DNA of 64,000 nucleotides from Chloroflexota bacterium (lineage in GTDB: Bacteria; Chloroflexota; Anaerolineae; UBA4142), in NCBI GenBank assembly GCA_016215025.1, contig JACRMI010000055.1:58523-122522 (forward strand), given 5' to 3'. The position numbers and the translations under genes are program-made. The notes under the pieces are model-generated. The model was not told where the DNA came from. It made no database searches and worked only from the letters and a program-made list of their open reading frames with translations. Below are positions 1 through 9,976 of the stretch, in pieces. Numbering within the stretch: the first letter of the stretch is position 1; each line of letters opens with the position of its first letter.

Positions 1-313
1 TCTCGGTCAGGTCTCGCACCAACGCCTCGTGCGCGGTGGATTCGCGCAACGCTTGCTGACGCCGGCGAATGGCGACAGTCACAATCGCAAAACTCGATGC
101 AATCAGAAAGAGGCGATATTGATCGTACTTGAATAGCGATTCAAAGATTCGCTCGATGGGCAAATTAAGAATCGCAACTAGGGCGAGCCCGAAGAGAATG
201 AGAATGCCCAAGTTCTCACGCAACGCACGGCGCTTCGAGTCGTCACCAAAGAGTGGCTGAATCGAGTCCGTCACTGGAGTCGGGCGATTGGAAAGGAAAA
301 GTGATTGGGACAT
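1..313 (-). CDS. Membrane sensor protein, N-terminal part only (runs off the window)
   Basis: The ATG at 313 is preceded by a clear ribosome binding site (GAGGTG, 6 bases upstream). The frame stays open for 104 codons to the window edge. The visible protein has a short basic/polar N-terminus, a hydrophobic segment at about residues 35-50 and a second at about 70-85, followed by an Arg/Gln-rich stretch that looks like the start of a cytoplasmic helix. That is the layout of a two-helix membrane anchor ahead of a signalling domain, but the output domain lies outside the window. It is followed by no other gene here and lies upstream of nothing on its strand, with the PAS-GGDEF gene about 200 bases behind it in the same orientation. 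Confidence 0.7.
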   Translation of the reverse strand, partial: MSQSLFLSNRPTPVTDSIQPLFGDDSKRRALRENLGILILFGLALVAILNLPIERIFESLFKYDQYRLFLIASSFAIVTVAIRRRQQALRESTAHEALVRDLTE

Positions 314-518
314 GTTTCACCTCGTTGTAAAATCCTGGCGGGATTTCAGCCGACCTTGCCTACCTCATTTTGTGAATTTAAAGCGAGACACATTTACGCT
401 TACGCCGATCTTGAGCGTGATTGTATCTCGCTTCCTTAACTTGTCCGCACGTAGGACAAATTCCAAATTTGACCATCACGCAAGTGCGGCACTTGCCGAA
501 GAAACTAGCGCCACAGGC

Positions 519-1598
519 TTAGTTGGCGACTTCACTCACTTTGGTGAATTGCCAGCTCTTGCTTGCATCAACCACTCGGATTGCGTTGGCGGCGACAGGC
601 AAATCCATGTCACTCCGTCTGCGCTTGTCTTCGTACATCGATTGGTCCGCTTGCTTTAACGCATCCGATAGCGCTTGACCTTTTTCTGCTGTCGCGACCC
701 CAATCGAAAAAGACAATTCGGGCGACTGATGAACGGCGTTATGCAACGCAAGCTTGTTCCGGACGCGACCGATCATATTTTGCATTGTCGTTGCATCCGT
801 ATCGGGCAGGAGCACAGCGAACTCGTCGCCGCCAACGCGAGCCACAATATCTTCCACACGAAAGGCGCTTTGCAAGACAGCCGTCGCGCGCTTGAGCAAT
901 TCATCACCCTCGGCATGACCTAGTTTTTCATTCACCTCACGCATATTGTCCAGGTCGATAAACGCGACGCTCACCGGATATGCGCGGCTGCGTTGAAAGC
1001 GAACCAATTCCGTGTAAAACCAATTTTGATTAAAGAGACCCGTCAAAGCATCATGCGTGCTGACGTACAGCAGATTGTCTTTGATGCGCATTTGCTCCGC
1101 AATGTCGGTCACGACGACACAGATACCGCACAACTCTTCTGATTCAAATGGGCGAAGGGCTAGTCGGACCGGAACAAACGTGCCATTGGCGGCGGCAAGA
1201 TGAAATTCACTCTCTGCCCGGTCGGTCTGGGCTTGAAGCAGCATAATCTCGACGGTGGGCTGTTCGGCTGGCACAATCCATTGCTTGAACGGCATGTCGA
1301 TCAACTCATCGATCGCCTTATCGACGAGTTGGGCAAAGCGCGAATTGCAATAGCCAATGGTTCCATCGAGATGCAAGGTGACCGCGCCTTCACTGATCGA
1401 ATCGGACCAAATGCGCCGGTGCAAATCGGCGTCGATCATTTCAAGCGAACGCGCCAGGCGAGGCGTGGTCAACGCCGAAAAACCAAAGGCGGGGTCATGG
1501 CGCATAGCAAAGCGGGTGTCTTGAACTTCAGACAGTTGACGGCGCAAGTCTTGCTCTAGCAAATCCAGCTCTTGGAAGGTACTCCAGTGACATTCCAT
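519..1598 (-). CDS. PAS-GGDEF diguanylate cyclase
   Basis: Predicted to make cyclic di-GMP from two GTP. The 359-residue protein has no membrane segment, so it should be cytoplasmic. Residues 1-60 are helical and polar, about 62-165 form a PAS sensor domain, and about 180-325 form a GGDEF domain. The active-site loop reads RVGGDEFAVLL, an intact GGDEF. RVED lies exactly five residues before it and matches the RxxD inhibitory (I) site of the family, so product feedback is likely. The ATG at 1598 has an AGAGGA ribosome binding site. The gene sits 77 bases downstream of a degenerate receiver gene in the same orientation, so the two may be co-transcribed. A C-terminal tail of about 35 residues follows the cyclase domain and has no recognised function. 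Confidence 0.92.
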   Translation of the reverse strand: MECHWSTFQELDLLEQDLRRQLSEVQDTRFAMRHDPAFGFSALTTPRLARSLEMIDADLHRRIWSDSISEGAVTLHLDGTIGYCNSRFAQLVDKAIDELIDMPFKQWIVPAEQPTVEIMLLQAQTDRAESEFHLAAANGTFVPVRLALRPFESEELCGICVVVTDIAEQMRIKDNLLYVSTHDALTGLFNQNWFYTELVRFQRSRAYPVSVAFIDLDNMREVNEKLGHAEGDELLKRATAVLQSAFRVEDIVARVGGDEFAVLLPDTDATTMQNMIGRVRNKLALHNAVHQSPELSFSIGVATAEKGQALSDALKQADQSMYEDKRRRSDMDLPVAANAIRVVDASKSWQFTKVSEVAN

Positions 1599-1675
1599 GA
1601 TTCATCCTCTTGTTAGCGCAATGATGACAACTGTGCCTGATCAAAATTTAAACGCAGAGTGCCGCGGTTTCCAAA

Positions 1676-2119
1676 CTACGCTTCGCCAGTTTTCACCGCA
1701 TCGGCTCGTTCCAACGGTTGCGACTCAAGCGGAACAGCGAGGTCCTGTGGCGACGGGTCGATTTCTTGCAATAACTTGAAGAGTCCGACATTCCAATCGA
1801 TAGTACAGATCAATCCATCTGCCCCAGCTTCTTTTGCCACGGTGTGATAGATCGGCAAGTCCACCAAAGACAGCAGAACCACGTGCGGTGGACAAGGCCG
1901 ATTCTTTAGCAGCCGCGTCAGCGTCAACCCAGTTGAATCCGACAAGTTCCAATTGGCAAGAACAAGATTGGGATTCAAAAGCGGTAGTTGTTCCAGCGCA
2001 TCACTCTCAGATACAGCGTAATACACTATTTGGACGTTTGGCTGCAACATGAGCAAGTGGGCAGCTGACTCTAGAAATTCTATATTAGAATCGACAATTA
2101 GTATGCGTAGTGGAAACAC
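1676..2119 (-). CDS. Degenerate (pseudo-)receiver domain protein
   Basis: A 147-residue protein that aligns end to end with a response-regulator receiver fold (RILIVDSN at the first strand, then LVLANWNLSDSTG at the phosphorylation loop). The key residues are altered. The normal phospho-acceptor Asp is Asn (N56), one of the two acidic Mg ligands after strand 1 is Ser, and the conserved Lys near strand 5 is Thr (T106, GLICT). The switch Ser (S84) is kept. It therefore probably cannot be phosphorylated in the usual way and may act as a protein-docking module. The start is GTG at 2119, chosen for GGAG four bases upstream. A tail of about 30 residues lacks a recognisable domain. The neighbouring PAS-GGDEF gene, same strand, is a plausible partner. 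Confidence 0.8.
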   Translation of the reverse strand: MFPLRILIVDSNIEFLESAAHLLMLQPNVQIVYYAVSESDALEQLPLLNPNLVLANWNLSDSTGLTLTRLLKNRPCPPHVVLLSLVDLPIYHTVAKEAGADGLICTIDWNVGLFKLLQEIDPSPQDLAVPLESQPLERADAVKTGEA

Positions 2120-2686
2120 AGCACTCCTCAGCGTTAGAGTAGCTTTAGTGTACGACAGGGGCAGCGAGGAGACAATCAGAAAAGTTCTGATGCTATGTCA
2201 TAATTCTTACGTAGTTTTTTGGATTTTAGGAGCAGAACGTAAAACCGTGGATAGTAGCCAATCTAACGATTTTATCGAGCATATCAAGTCCAAACTCTAA
2301 ATGGCAAAACCTATCGAATGATTTCGTAGATTGGGTTTACAAAATCATTCGATAGGTTATGCTCCATCCGTAAGCAGCTAACGTGCGGCCACAAAAACCC
2401 TAGTAGTGCCCCCAGCAAGTGCAATGTTGTGGAGTCAACTATTCTGCACACGGGCATTGATTGTGGTTTTGGAGTCGAGCGTTTACGCGGTTTCGTTAGC
2501 GTTCGTAGCGACCCACTAAAGCGTCGAGTCCACGCGATGCGTGCAAAACCGCACGCTTCGCATGTGACCGTGCTCGGTATATGCATTATTTTTTGGATGC
2601 ACTATTGGAGTAGTCTAGCGCCTCACCCGCAAGGGGGGCGTTGCTCTGCGCGTTTGACCCCCACAAGGAACTAGGCGACATTGCAC
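2120..2686. other. Gene-free stretch of 567 bases
   Basis: Contains no ORF with a credible ribosome binding site or recognisable protein on either strand. It holds the perfect 17-base inverted repeat at 2308-2358. Short GC-rich direct and inverted fragments (for example around 2460-2560) look like decayed repeat DNA. It separates the Kai/kinase cluster from the GGDEF pair. Confidence 0.6.
2308..2358. repeat. Perfect 17-base inverted repeat with 17-base spacer
   Basis: The left arm 2308-2324 (AACCTATCGAATGATTT) is exactly reverse-complementary to 2342-2358. No U-tract follows on either strand, so a Rho-independent terminator is not supported. It could be an operator, a solo transposon end pair or an RNA hairpin. 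It lies about 330 bases beyond the end of the NarL-type regulator gene. Confidence 0.75.
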
Positions 2687-3337
2687 TTAGGCGTCTGGTG
2701 AAACGAGTCCCACGCGTGTTGCAAAACGAACCAACCCGGCGACGTCATGGATATTCAGATGGTCCATCAACTGCGCACGATACGAATCGAATGTCTTGAC
2801 GCTAATGTTCAACTTTTCCGCAATCTCACGCCGCGAATTTCCTTCGGCGATCAGTTGCAAAATCTCACGCTGCCGCGAGGAGAGCTTTTCCAACCCCGAT
2901 TCTTGGTACTGCTCACCGCGCGTAAAACTTTCGACGAAATATTTGGACACCGCAGAGCAAATATACATTTCGTTGCGCGAGACAGCGTCCAACGCGATTT
3001 CTAGTTCCGCTGCCGTTGCATTCTTGAGCAAATACCCCATCGCGCCCGCGCGAATGGCGCGCCGGGCGTACTCGGCGGTGGCATGCATCGTCAGAATAAT
3101 GATCTTGATGTTGGGATTGGTTTGCGCAATGCGCGTAGTCGCCTCCAAACCATTTAGGTTCGGCATCGCAATATCCATCAACATGACATCGGGCTGCAAT
3201 GATTGCGCGAGTTGGATCGCTTGCTGACCATCGGTCGCTTCGCCAACAACGGTGACACCCAACTTTTCCAGCAAAGCACGAAAACCCATGCGGACGAGTT
3301 GATGATCGTCGGCGAGCACAATGTTCAATTGTTTCAT
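2687..3337 (-). CDS. NarL/FixJ-family response regulator (receiver + LuxR HTH)
   Basis: A DNA-binding transcription regulator of 216 residues. The receiver (about 1-120) has the DD pair in LADDHQ, the phospho-acceptor in DVMLMDIAMP, Thr in ILTMHA and Lys in GYLLKNA, so it is fully competent. A LuxR-type helix-turn-helix follows at about 150-212 (LSSRQREILQLIAEGNSRRE, then LNISVKTFDSYRAQLMDHL). GGAGG precedes the ATG. The gene starts 46 bases after the giant kinase at 3384-9278 and is almost certainly its cognate regulator, at the distal end of the Kai cluster. Confidence 0.93.
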   Translation of the reverse strand: MKQLNIVLADDHQLVRMGFRALLEKLGVTVVGEATDGQQAIQLAQSLQPDVMLMDIAMPNLNGLEATTRIAQTNPNIKIIILTMHATAEYARRAIRAGAMGYLLKNATAAELEIALDAVSRNEMYICSAVSKYFVESFTRGEQYQESGLEKLSSRQREILQLIAEGNSRREIAEKLNISVKTFDSYRAQLMDHLNIHDVAGLVRFATRVGLVSPDA

Positions 3338-3383
3338 CTGTCTGCCTCCAATGTATTTTGGTTTTGTTGTATTCGGGTCTCAA

Positions 3384-6300
3384 TTATTCGATTGGGAGAT
3401 GCACGCAAATTTGCGTGCCACATCCCGGTTGCGATTCGATTGTAAATTGACCGTTGGCTAGGCGGACGCGTTCCTGCATTCCCAGGATGCCCATGCTTTC
3501 ACCCAGCAACCCGTGTTGGATCGCCATGGGCACATCAAATCCCACGCCGTCGTCAATAATCTGCAATTCCAATTCCTTTGACGCGCCGGATGACTCGGCG
3601 ACTGCGCGTTGATACAGCTTTACTTGGATGCGCTGCGCTCGCGCATGACGCACCACATTCGTGATCGCGGCTTGCACCACCCGGAAACACGTCGTCGCCA
3701 GCGGGACTGACAAGTCCAGGTCACGCGGCTCGGCGGTAAATTCAATCCTCAATTCGGAACGCTGCGCTTGCCGGTCCAAGTACCATTCCAATGCCGCCAC
3801 CAGACCAAATTCGTCCAACATGGACGGCCGCAGATTGAGCGAAAGTGAACGCACTTGCTCCAACGCCTGGTCGATAATGTGTGTGCTTTCCTCCAGCCGG
3901 GTGTTTTGCGGCTCAGTGGTGAGACGAATGACTTCGAGATTGGTCCGGACGGCGGTGAGCACTTGTCCAATCTCATCATGCAATTCGCGGGCTACCGCGC
4001 GACGTTCATTCTCTTCCGCTTCGAGCAATTGCCGCGAGAGCGTTTGCAATTGCGCGTGCGCTTGTTCCAATTGGCTATGATGTTGCGCATTCTGAATAGC
4101 GATGGCGGCATAAGCAGCCAGGGTGTCTGCCAAACGAACATGCTCGGCGGTAAAGAACTCCGGTTCAACTTTATGAATGGTATACAAACCGACGATCTGA
4201 TTGCTGGCGAGGAGTGGGACACCCAGCCAGCTATTCATCTCCGGTTGATTCACCAGGCTCACACATTCCGGCTCTTGATTCACATGGGTAATGAGACGAC
4301 TGGTCTTGGTTTCGACCATGGCGCAGAGCAATGGACTGGTATCCAACTCGTATGCGATCCACTTTTGCGCGGGATTCGACTCGACCGGATAACCGGTTGC
4401 CGCGAATACTCGCAAGCGTTTGTCGCCTTCCAGCAGCATCACTTGCATACTATCGTACGGGACCATCAACGCCAAATAATCCATCAGCGCCGCCGTGACA
4501 TGTTTGAGATCGAGCGTCGTTTGATTGAACGTTCGACTGGCGTCGCGCAAGGTTTCCGCCAACTGGCGTTGTTGGCGTTCCGATTCGGTCCGTTCTTGCA
4601 CGCGCTGCTCCAACTCCGCCCGTGCGCTTTCGATCTGCTGGAACAGTTTGGCATTGGTGAATGCCGTCGCCGTGCGGTCCGCCACGTCTTGCAGAAACGA
4701 AGGTTCATCTGCAATGATCGCCGGTCCCGCTATCTTCCGCATGATTCCCAAAATGCCAATGCACTTTCCCTGCACCTGCAATGGCGTCACTAACAAGTGC
4801 ATATCTCGAAATTGATCGAGCTTGCTGGTATGTTCTGCCTGGACTAGCGGGCGAACTTCGTCGAGCGTTAATTTGCGGCACGGAGATGGTTGATAGGCTT
4901 GAAGGGTCGCATCAGTCCCAGCGTCCAAGACCGTTGACGCCAAGGGGAAAACGTGTTCCGCGAAATTGCCTATTCCATTTGGCACGGCGGCGCTCTGCGG
5001 ATAAAACCACGCCTCATCCGGCAACAAGAGCGAAATAAAACAAGTCCCATCCATCATTTCGGCGATGTCGCGCGTAACCACATCCGCCATCGCTTGAATA
5101 TCGAGCGCGGCTTGTCCTAGCTTTTGCGAAAGATCGGCGAGCGCGGTGATGCGATGCGCCTGCGTGCGCGCTTGCATCTCCATCATTTTTAATTCGGTGA
5201 GATCGACGGTCGCCACGCCTACGCCAATAATCTCCTGGTTCGGCGCGCGTAACGGTTCCAGGAACAAATCCAGAAACACGCGCCGTCCGCCGGCGGTCAC
5301 CCACAATTGCTCACCCAATGGCATAGCGGTCGTCATCACCCGGCGCTTGAGCGCGGTGAGATGTTCCGCTTCTTCCGGCAGATACAAATCCGCATCCGTC
5401 TTGCCAATCCAACGGCTGGCATCCAGCTCCTGCCGGTTGAACACCCAGATAAATCGCAGGTTGCAGTCTTGCGCCGCAACGGAGATGGGCGCATGAGCCA
5501 GTGCAAGTCGGAAGCGTTCTTCGCTTTGGCGCAGAACAAGTTCCATGCGCCTCCGCTCGGCAAGCTCGATCTGCAAGTTCTGATACAAGCGCGCGTTTTC
5601 CAACGCCGACGCCAACGCAACCATCAATTTGTTCGCAAAATCGAGTTGGAGCGGTTGGAAGGTAACGCGCGTTTTTTGGTAATTGAAAAAGATCACGCCG
5701 ATGGTTTCGTTCTGTACGATGATCGGCACAACCAACACGGACCGAATCCCCCATTTTCTCAAATGGGCACGATTGAAACGCTCATCCTCAAACGCATCGT
5801 CGACGGCGACAATTTGCTTTGTCTCGATGGCGAGTACGGCGTGACGCTCTTCGTCGTCGTTCATTTTCACGCCGACGATGTTCGCGTCGAGACCATAAAC
5901 ATGCTTGACGATCCAATGATCGTCATCGCGCAGGGCAATCGCCGCCGAGTCGCATACGAGCGCTTGTGCGGCTTGCGCTAAAACACTAGAGATTATTTTG
6001 TCATAGTCTAAAGTCGAATTGATGATGATATCGTTGATGGAATTGAGCGCCAGTCCCAATTCTTCTCTCTGCTTGCGTTCGGTCATGTCACTGTTGACAC
6101 TGAGATAGCCCAGAGGATGCCCTAGCTCATCATACAGGACCGCCGTGCGCACTTCGACGGTCAAGCAGCGTCCGTCTTTGGTCGTATGGATAACTTCCAC
6201 CAGCGCTTTGCCTGTCTCGTTGAGGCGTTGAATTATTTCCTCAGGGATTATAGCAGAATAGCTCGATTTCAGAACCTCAGGTCCAAACTTGCCCAGAACC

Positions 6301-9278
6301 TCAGCTTCGGCATAGCCATACATCCGTTCAGCCGATTTGCTCCAATATGTGATGCAGCTGTCCAAGTCGGTGCGGATAATGGCATCGTTGATGTTGGCAA
6401 ACATGAACGCTTGCTCAGCCAGTTTTTGCTCGGCTTGTTTATGGGCAGTGATATCACGCCCATAGATATTCAGATAACCGCTGTTGGCAATTGGCGTTAA
6501 CATCAAACTAAAAATGCGGTCTTTGGTCGTTATTTCGATTTCCTGTGGGGCAGCACTCTTGAGCATGGGTCGAACCAGAGCTAAACTTGGCTCAGGCATG
6601 AGCTTGCCAACCTCGCAGTTCCACCATCGAAGCAATGGCGCGCTGGCGGGATTCGCATACAGCACGACGCCGTCCTCATTCACTCGCATCACTGGATTGG
6701 AATTTTCTGCGGGGAATTTGGCCACGGCTTCAAGTTCGGCTTGCAATCGCTTGCGTTCCGTCACATCCAGCACCTGGGAACGCACCGAAATCAATTTGCC
6801 GTTCGAGTCGAATAACGCCGAGTTGTACCATTCGCAATCGATCACCGTACCATCTTTGCGATAATTCCGATTGGCGTGCATATTGCGCAAATCACGCCCG
6901 CTCAACATCTCCTCGCTGATGGTTACCACTTGCGCCAGGTCGTCTTCATACACCCAATGCAATTCCGATATGCGCTTGTTCAATACTTCGGCGGCGGTCC
7001 AGCCAAACATGCGCTCTGCCCCCGCCGACCAGCCGATCACACGAAATTCTGGATCGAACTCGATCACCGCTAAAGGTGAATTTTCGATATGCGCTTCTAA
7101 CCGTTGCATCGTATCTGCTAATGAGCGCTCCATGCGTTTGCGTTCGGTAATATCGACCAACGACATGAGCACACATGCTTCGCCGCCAATTTCGATTTGA
7201 ACGAGCGAAAGTAACAGATCGAGCGGTTGACCGGATCCGGTATGGCTGCTTAATTCGTAATTGAGCAAATGTCCATGCTCTGCTAGCCGTTGCATGATCT
7301 CGCTGCGCTCTTCCGCGTCGTTATAGAGTCCAAGCTCGATGGTCGTGTGTCCCAGTATTTGCTTGCGACTCCATCCCAAGACATCTGCAAAGTTTTGGTT
7401 GGCTTGTAGAATCACGCCATCGGACGATCGATTGATAGACATTCCGATCGGGCTGAAACGAAACGCTTTGTAAAATTGTTCCTCGGATTTTTTCAGTGCT
7501 TCTTGCGCTCGCCGCAACATCGTAATGTCTTGCAGCGCGACGGCGCTGCCGATGATGTGTCCGTTCGCATCGCGAATCGGCGCGGCGCTGTTAACGATGA
7601 ATACGGGGGGCGCATCATTAAAGGGCTGAATATCCAACAATTGCCCAATCACCGTCTCGCCTTTTTGCACGGCGCGCGCCGATGCCCACTCCTCCGGCTG
7701 GACCGGTTTGCCCGTTTCACTCCACACCGCTTTATACGGAGCATATTCGGCAACGCTGTTAGGAATAGGACGCGGTGCGCCCCAAATCTTTTCTAGCGCT
7801 TGATTCGATTTTACAAAACCGCCTTGCGCATCCATGATCGCCACGCCGACCGGGAGCGCTTGCATAACCGCTTCCAAACGATTGCGTTCATTTTCAGCTT
7901 CGAGGCGCGCCGCCGAAAGCGCAAATATATATTCCTGCTGTTGTTTTTCCGCGCGTTTGCTTCCGGTGATATCGGTGAAGGTAGAGACCGCGCCCGTGAT
8001 TTGATCGTTCACGTCATAGACCGGCGCAGAGTTGATCGATGTATAAGCTGGCTCGGTGTCTTGATTCGTTACAATCTTGAAATCGCGCACGGTCTCACCA
8101 TGATGCAAAGCGCGATAAAGCGGTGAAAGCTCAGCCGTCACCGGCTCGCCGTCGAGTGTCCTCGCACGCTGCGAGGCGAGTCTTTCTTCCAAGGGGGTGT
8201 ACAACTCTTGAGCATACGAACCCAATAGTGTTTGCGCCGAATCGTTGACCATAATCGGCTTGCCTTGGCGATCATAAATGACCAGTCCGATCGGCAGCGA
8301 TGCGATCACCGTCCGCAGTTCACTCGCCTGCTGATGAGCCAACTCTGCCATCTCGCGCAGGCGATTTTCCATCTGCTTGCGGTCGGTCATATCGACGAGT
8401 GTCACCACATAGCCGCGTTGATATTCGCTCTCGCCGGACAAGGTTCCCACGTTGACGGCAAACCGGAGCGCGCGTTGAGGGCGTTCGAGCTTTACTTCGA
8501 TGCCTTGCGGAATTTCGCCGGTCACAAAATCGACCAGGGGCAACAGTCGTTCGTTCGGCATTTTCAGAGGAAAGGCGGTGGAAAAAAGCTGCCCCACCGG
8601 ATTACTATCGCACAACGCATTGGCAACCTGGTTCGTGCGAATGATGCGCGATTGAGTGTCGCAGACGATGATGGCTTCGGCGGCTTGGTCCAGAATCGCG
8701 CGCGCCAATTTTTCCGAGGCGACAATTTCCTGATTGCGTTTTTGTTCGCTCAAGTCTGTGGCAATAACACAATAAACCCCCCGACCATCCATTTGCAGTG
8801 TGCTCACCGAAACATAGGCGGGAAACAATTTTCGGTCCGCGCGGCGCAAGGACATTTCGGTGTGGTGGGTCGTTCCATGATCCGCCATGAGCTTGTTGAA
8901 AACTCTGTGATCGCGGGGCGGAATCCATTGGCTGATCTTTGAACCGATGATTTTTTCGAGGGGTGCGCCGAGCATTTGCGCAAAGCGGCGATTGCAGTAC
9001 AGAACGGTCTCCGCGGCATTAACGGTCGCCGCGCCATCGCTCATTTCTTCGATGAGAACCCGGTATTCATAGTCGGCGCTCTTTAATGAAAAAATCTGTG
9101 TGCCCTGCGTCGTATCGACGACGAGCGCATCCACGCCGCCGGAGCGAATCGCGTTCAGCGTTTCCTCGGCTTCGCAGAGACGCGCGCGCAGCTCGGCATT
9201 CTCAGCGGTCAGTGATCGCAGAGTAGACCTTCGTTTCAGCGCACTCGTCCGCGCGCGTTTTATTTTTTGTCCGTTCAT
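3384..9278 (-). CDS. Giant soluble multi-PAS/GAF histidine kinase linked to the kai genes
   Basis: A 1964-residue cytoplasmic sensor kinase with no membrane segments. My reading of the domain order is an N-terminal coiled coil (residues 20-50), eight PAS domains to about residue 1080, a GAF domain (about 1085-1270), a ninth PAS (about 1280-1400), two further GAF domains (about 1400-1570 and 1585-1740), then HisKA_3 with the phospho-acceptor His in ARELHDEIGQVL, and a HATPase_c domain to the C-terminus (GLLGESMGILGMQERVRLAN is the G-box region). PAS boundaries are approximate. Most PAS domains end in the usual D(I/M)T(E/D)RK signature. GAGGA precedes the ATG. It follows kaiB by 113 bases and precedes a NarL regulator by 46, so it is a candidate clock-output kinase. 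It lacks the KaiB-like sensor domain of cyanobacterial SasA. Confidence 0.93.
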   Translation of the reverse strand: MNGQKIKRARTSALKRRSTLRSLTAENAELRARLCEAEETLNAIRSGGVDALVVDTTQGTQIFSLKSADYEYRVLIEEMSDGAATVNAAETVLYCNRRFAQMLGAPLEKIIGSKISQWIPPRDHRVFNKLMADHGTTHHTEMSLRRADRKLFPAYVSVSTLQMDGRGVYCVIATDLSEQKRNQEIVASEKLARAILDQAAEAIIVCDTQSRIIRTNQVANALCDSNPVGQLFSTAFPLKMPNERLLPLVDFVTGEIPQGIEVKLERPQRALRFAVNVGTLSGESEYQRGYVVTLVDMTDRKQMENRLREMAELAHQQASELRTVIASLPIGLVIYDRQGKPIMVNDSAQTLLGSYAQELYTPLEERLASQRARTLDGEPVTAELSPLYRALHHGETVRDFKIVTNQDTEPAYTSINSAPVYDVNDQITGAVSTFTDITGSKRAEKQQQEYIFALSAARLEAENERNRLEAVMQALPVGVAIMDAQGGFVKSNQALEKIWGAPRPIPNSVAEYAPYKAVWSETGKPVQPEEWASARAVQKGETVIGQLLDIQPFNDAPPVFIVNSAAPIRDANGHIIGSAVALQDITMLRRAQEALKKSEEQFYKAFRFSPIGMSINRSSDGVILQANQNFADVLGWSRKQILGHTTIELGLYNDAEERSEIMQRLAEHGHLLNYELSSHTGSGQPLDLLLSLVQIEIGGEACVLMSLVDITERKRMERSLADTMQRLEAHIENSPLAVIEFDPEFRVIGWSAGAERMFGWTAAEVLNKRISELHWVYEDDLAQVVTISEEMLSGRDLRNMHANRNYRKDGTVIDCEWYNSALFDSNGKLISVRSQVLDVTERKRLQAELEAVAKFPAENSNPVMRVNEDGVVLYANPASAPLLRWWNCEVGKLMPEPSLALVRPMLKSAAPQEIEITTKDRIFSLMLTPIANSGYLNIYGRDITAHKQAEQKLAEQAFMFANINDAIIRTDLDSCITYWSKSAERMYGYAEAEVLGKFGPEVLKSSYSAIIPEEIIQRLNETGKALVEVIHTTKDGRCLTVEVRTAVLYDELGHPLGYLSVNSDMTERKQREELGLALNSINDIIINSTLDYDKIISSVLAQAAQALVCDSAAIALRDDDHWIVKHVYGLDANIVGVKMNDDEERHAVLAIETKQIVAVDDAFEDERFNRAHLRKWGIRSVLVVPIIVQNETIGVIFFNYQKTRVTFQPLQLDFANKLMVALASALENARLYQNLQIELAERRRMELVLRQSEERFRLALAHAPISVAAQDCNLRFIWVFNRQELDASRWIGKTDADLYLPEEAEHLTALKRRVMTTAMPLGEQLWVTAGGRRVFLDLFLEPLRAPNQEIIGVGVATVDLTELKMMEMQARTQAHRITALADLSQKLGQAALDIQAMADVVTRDIAEMMDGTCFISLLLPDEAWFYPQSAAVPNGIGNFAEHVFPLASTVLDAGTDATLQAYQPSPCRKLTLDEVRPLVQAEHTSKLDQFRDMHLLVTPLQVQGKCIGILGIMRKIAGPAIIADEPSFLQDVADRTATAFTNAKLFQQIESARAELEQRVQERTESERQQRQLAETLRDASRTFNQTTLDLKHVTAALMDYLALMVPYDSMQVMLLEGDKRLRVFAATGYPVESNPAQKWIAYELDTSPLLCAMVETKTSRLITHVNQEPECVSLVNQPEMNSWLGVPLLASNQIVGLYTIHKVEPEFFTAEHVRLADTLAAYAAIAIQNAQHHSQLEQAHAQLQTLSRQLLEAEENERRAVARELHDEIGQVLTAVRTNLEVIRLTTEPQNTRLEESTHIIDQALEQVRSLSLNLRPSMLDEFGLVAALEWYLDRQAQRSELRIEFTAEPRDLDLSVPLATTCFRVVQAAITNVVRHARAQRIQVKLYQRAVAESSGASKELELQIIDDGVGFDVPMAIQHGLLGESMGILGMQERVRLANGQFTIESQPGCGTQICVHLPIE

Positions 9279-9391
9279 TTATTCCTCGCACCTACCGCTC
9301 ACCCTCACCCGCTGGGGCAACCCGGATGCGCCGCCAAGCGGCGCGCTATCGTTGCCCCAGCGCTTCTCCCCAAAAGTGAGAGAGAGGGTGA

Positions 9392-9724
9392 CTACTTTTG
9401 CCGCAAATCTAAACCCACCAACACCCGCTCTTGACTGGATAGATCGCCGATCATTTTGCGCAATGGAGTTGGCAATTTCTTAACGAGGGTCGGCGTCGCG
9501 ATGATTTGTTCACCCCGTGCCAAGGCAGGTTGTTGATAGAGATCAATCACTTGTAAATCATACCGCGACTCTAGATATTCCTCACAAATCTTTTTAACCA
9601 TCTCAATAGCCCGCAAAGAACCTGGGGTCGTTCCGGTCACATAGAGCCGCAAAACATATTTCTCGGTGTTTGCTTTGCTCAACTTGCGGTCAAATTTTTT
9701 CGCAGTCGCATTTAGCTTCGCCAT
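9392..9724 (-). CDS. kaiB: KaiB-like protein (second copy)
   Basis: A 110-residue thioredoxin-fold protein of the KaiB family. After a 20-residue basic N-terminal extension it shows the conserved run LRLYVTGTTPGS, then ICEEYLESRYDLQVIDLYQQ, then ATPTLVKKLPTPLRKMIGDL and VLVGLD. KaiB proteins bind phosphorylated KaiC and switch its output. GAGAGGA precedes the ATG. It lies between the other kaiB (252 bases upstream) and the giant kinase (113 bases downstream). It is clearly a diverged paralog of the copy at 9977-10306, keeping the core but with a different N-terminus. Confidence 0.93.
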   Translation of the reverse strand: MAKLNATAKKFDRKLSKANTEKYVLRLYVTGTTPGSLRAIEMVKKICEEYLESRYDLQVIDLYQQPALARGEQIIATPTLVKKLPTPLRKMIGDLSSQERVLVGLDLRQK

Positions 9725-9976
9725 GCATTCCTCTCGTCGCCAAACCCCTTAGAGCACGTAACAAAATAAAGCGGCGGGCTGGTAGGCGGCAAGCCCAGCC
9801 AGCTTCATTTGGGTGAATGCTCTAGAGGTTTTCCGGCGCACTAATCCCTTGATCGATTACCCCATCTTTCCCGACTCACATTACGTTCGGTTAAAACAAT
9901 CGAGAGACGATAACTCTGGGCTAGGAGTTTGTCGGAGACGCTTTGCGTTTTCTGCTCAGCCCTCTCCGACAGACTG

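Noticed and set aside
2311..2586. Minus-strand ORF of 91 codons
   Set aside because: No ribosome binding site and no protein-like composition. It begins in repeat-like DNA and ends within the 17-base inverted repeat.
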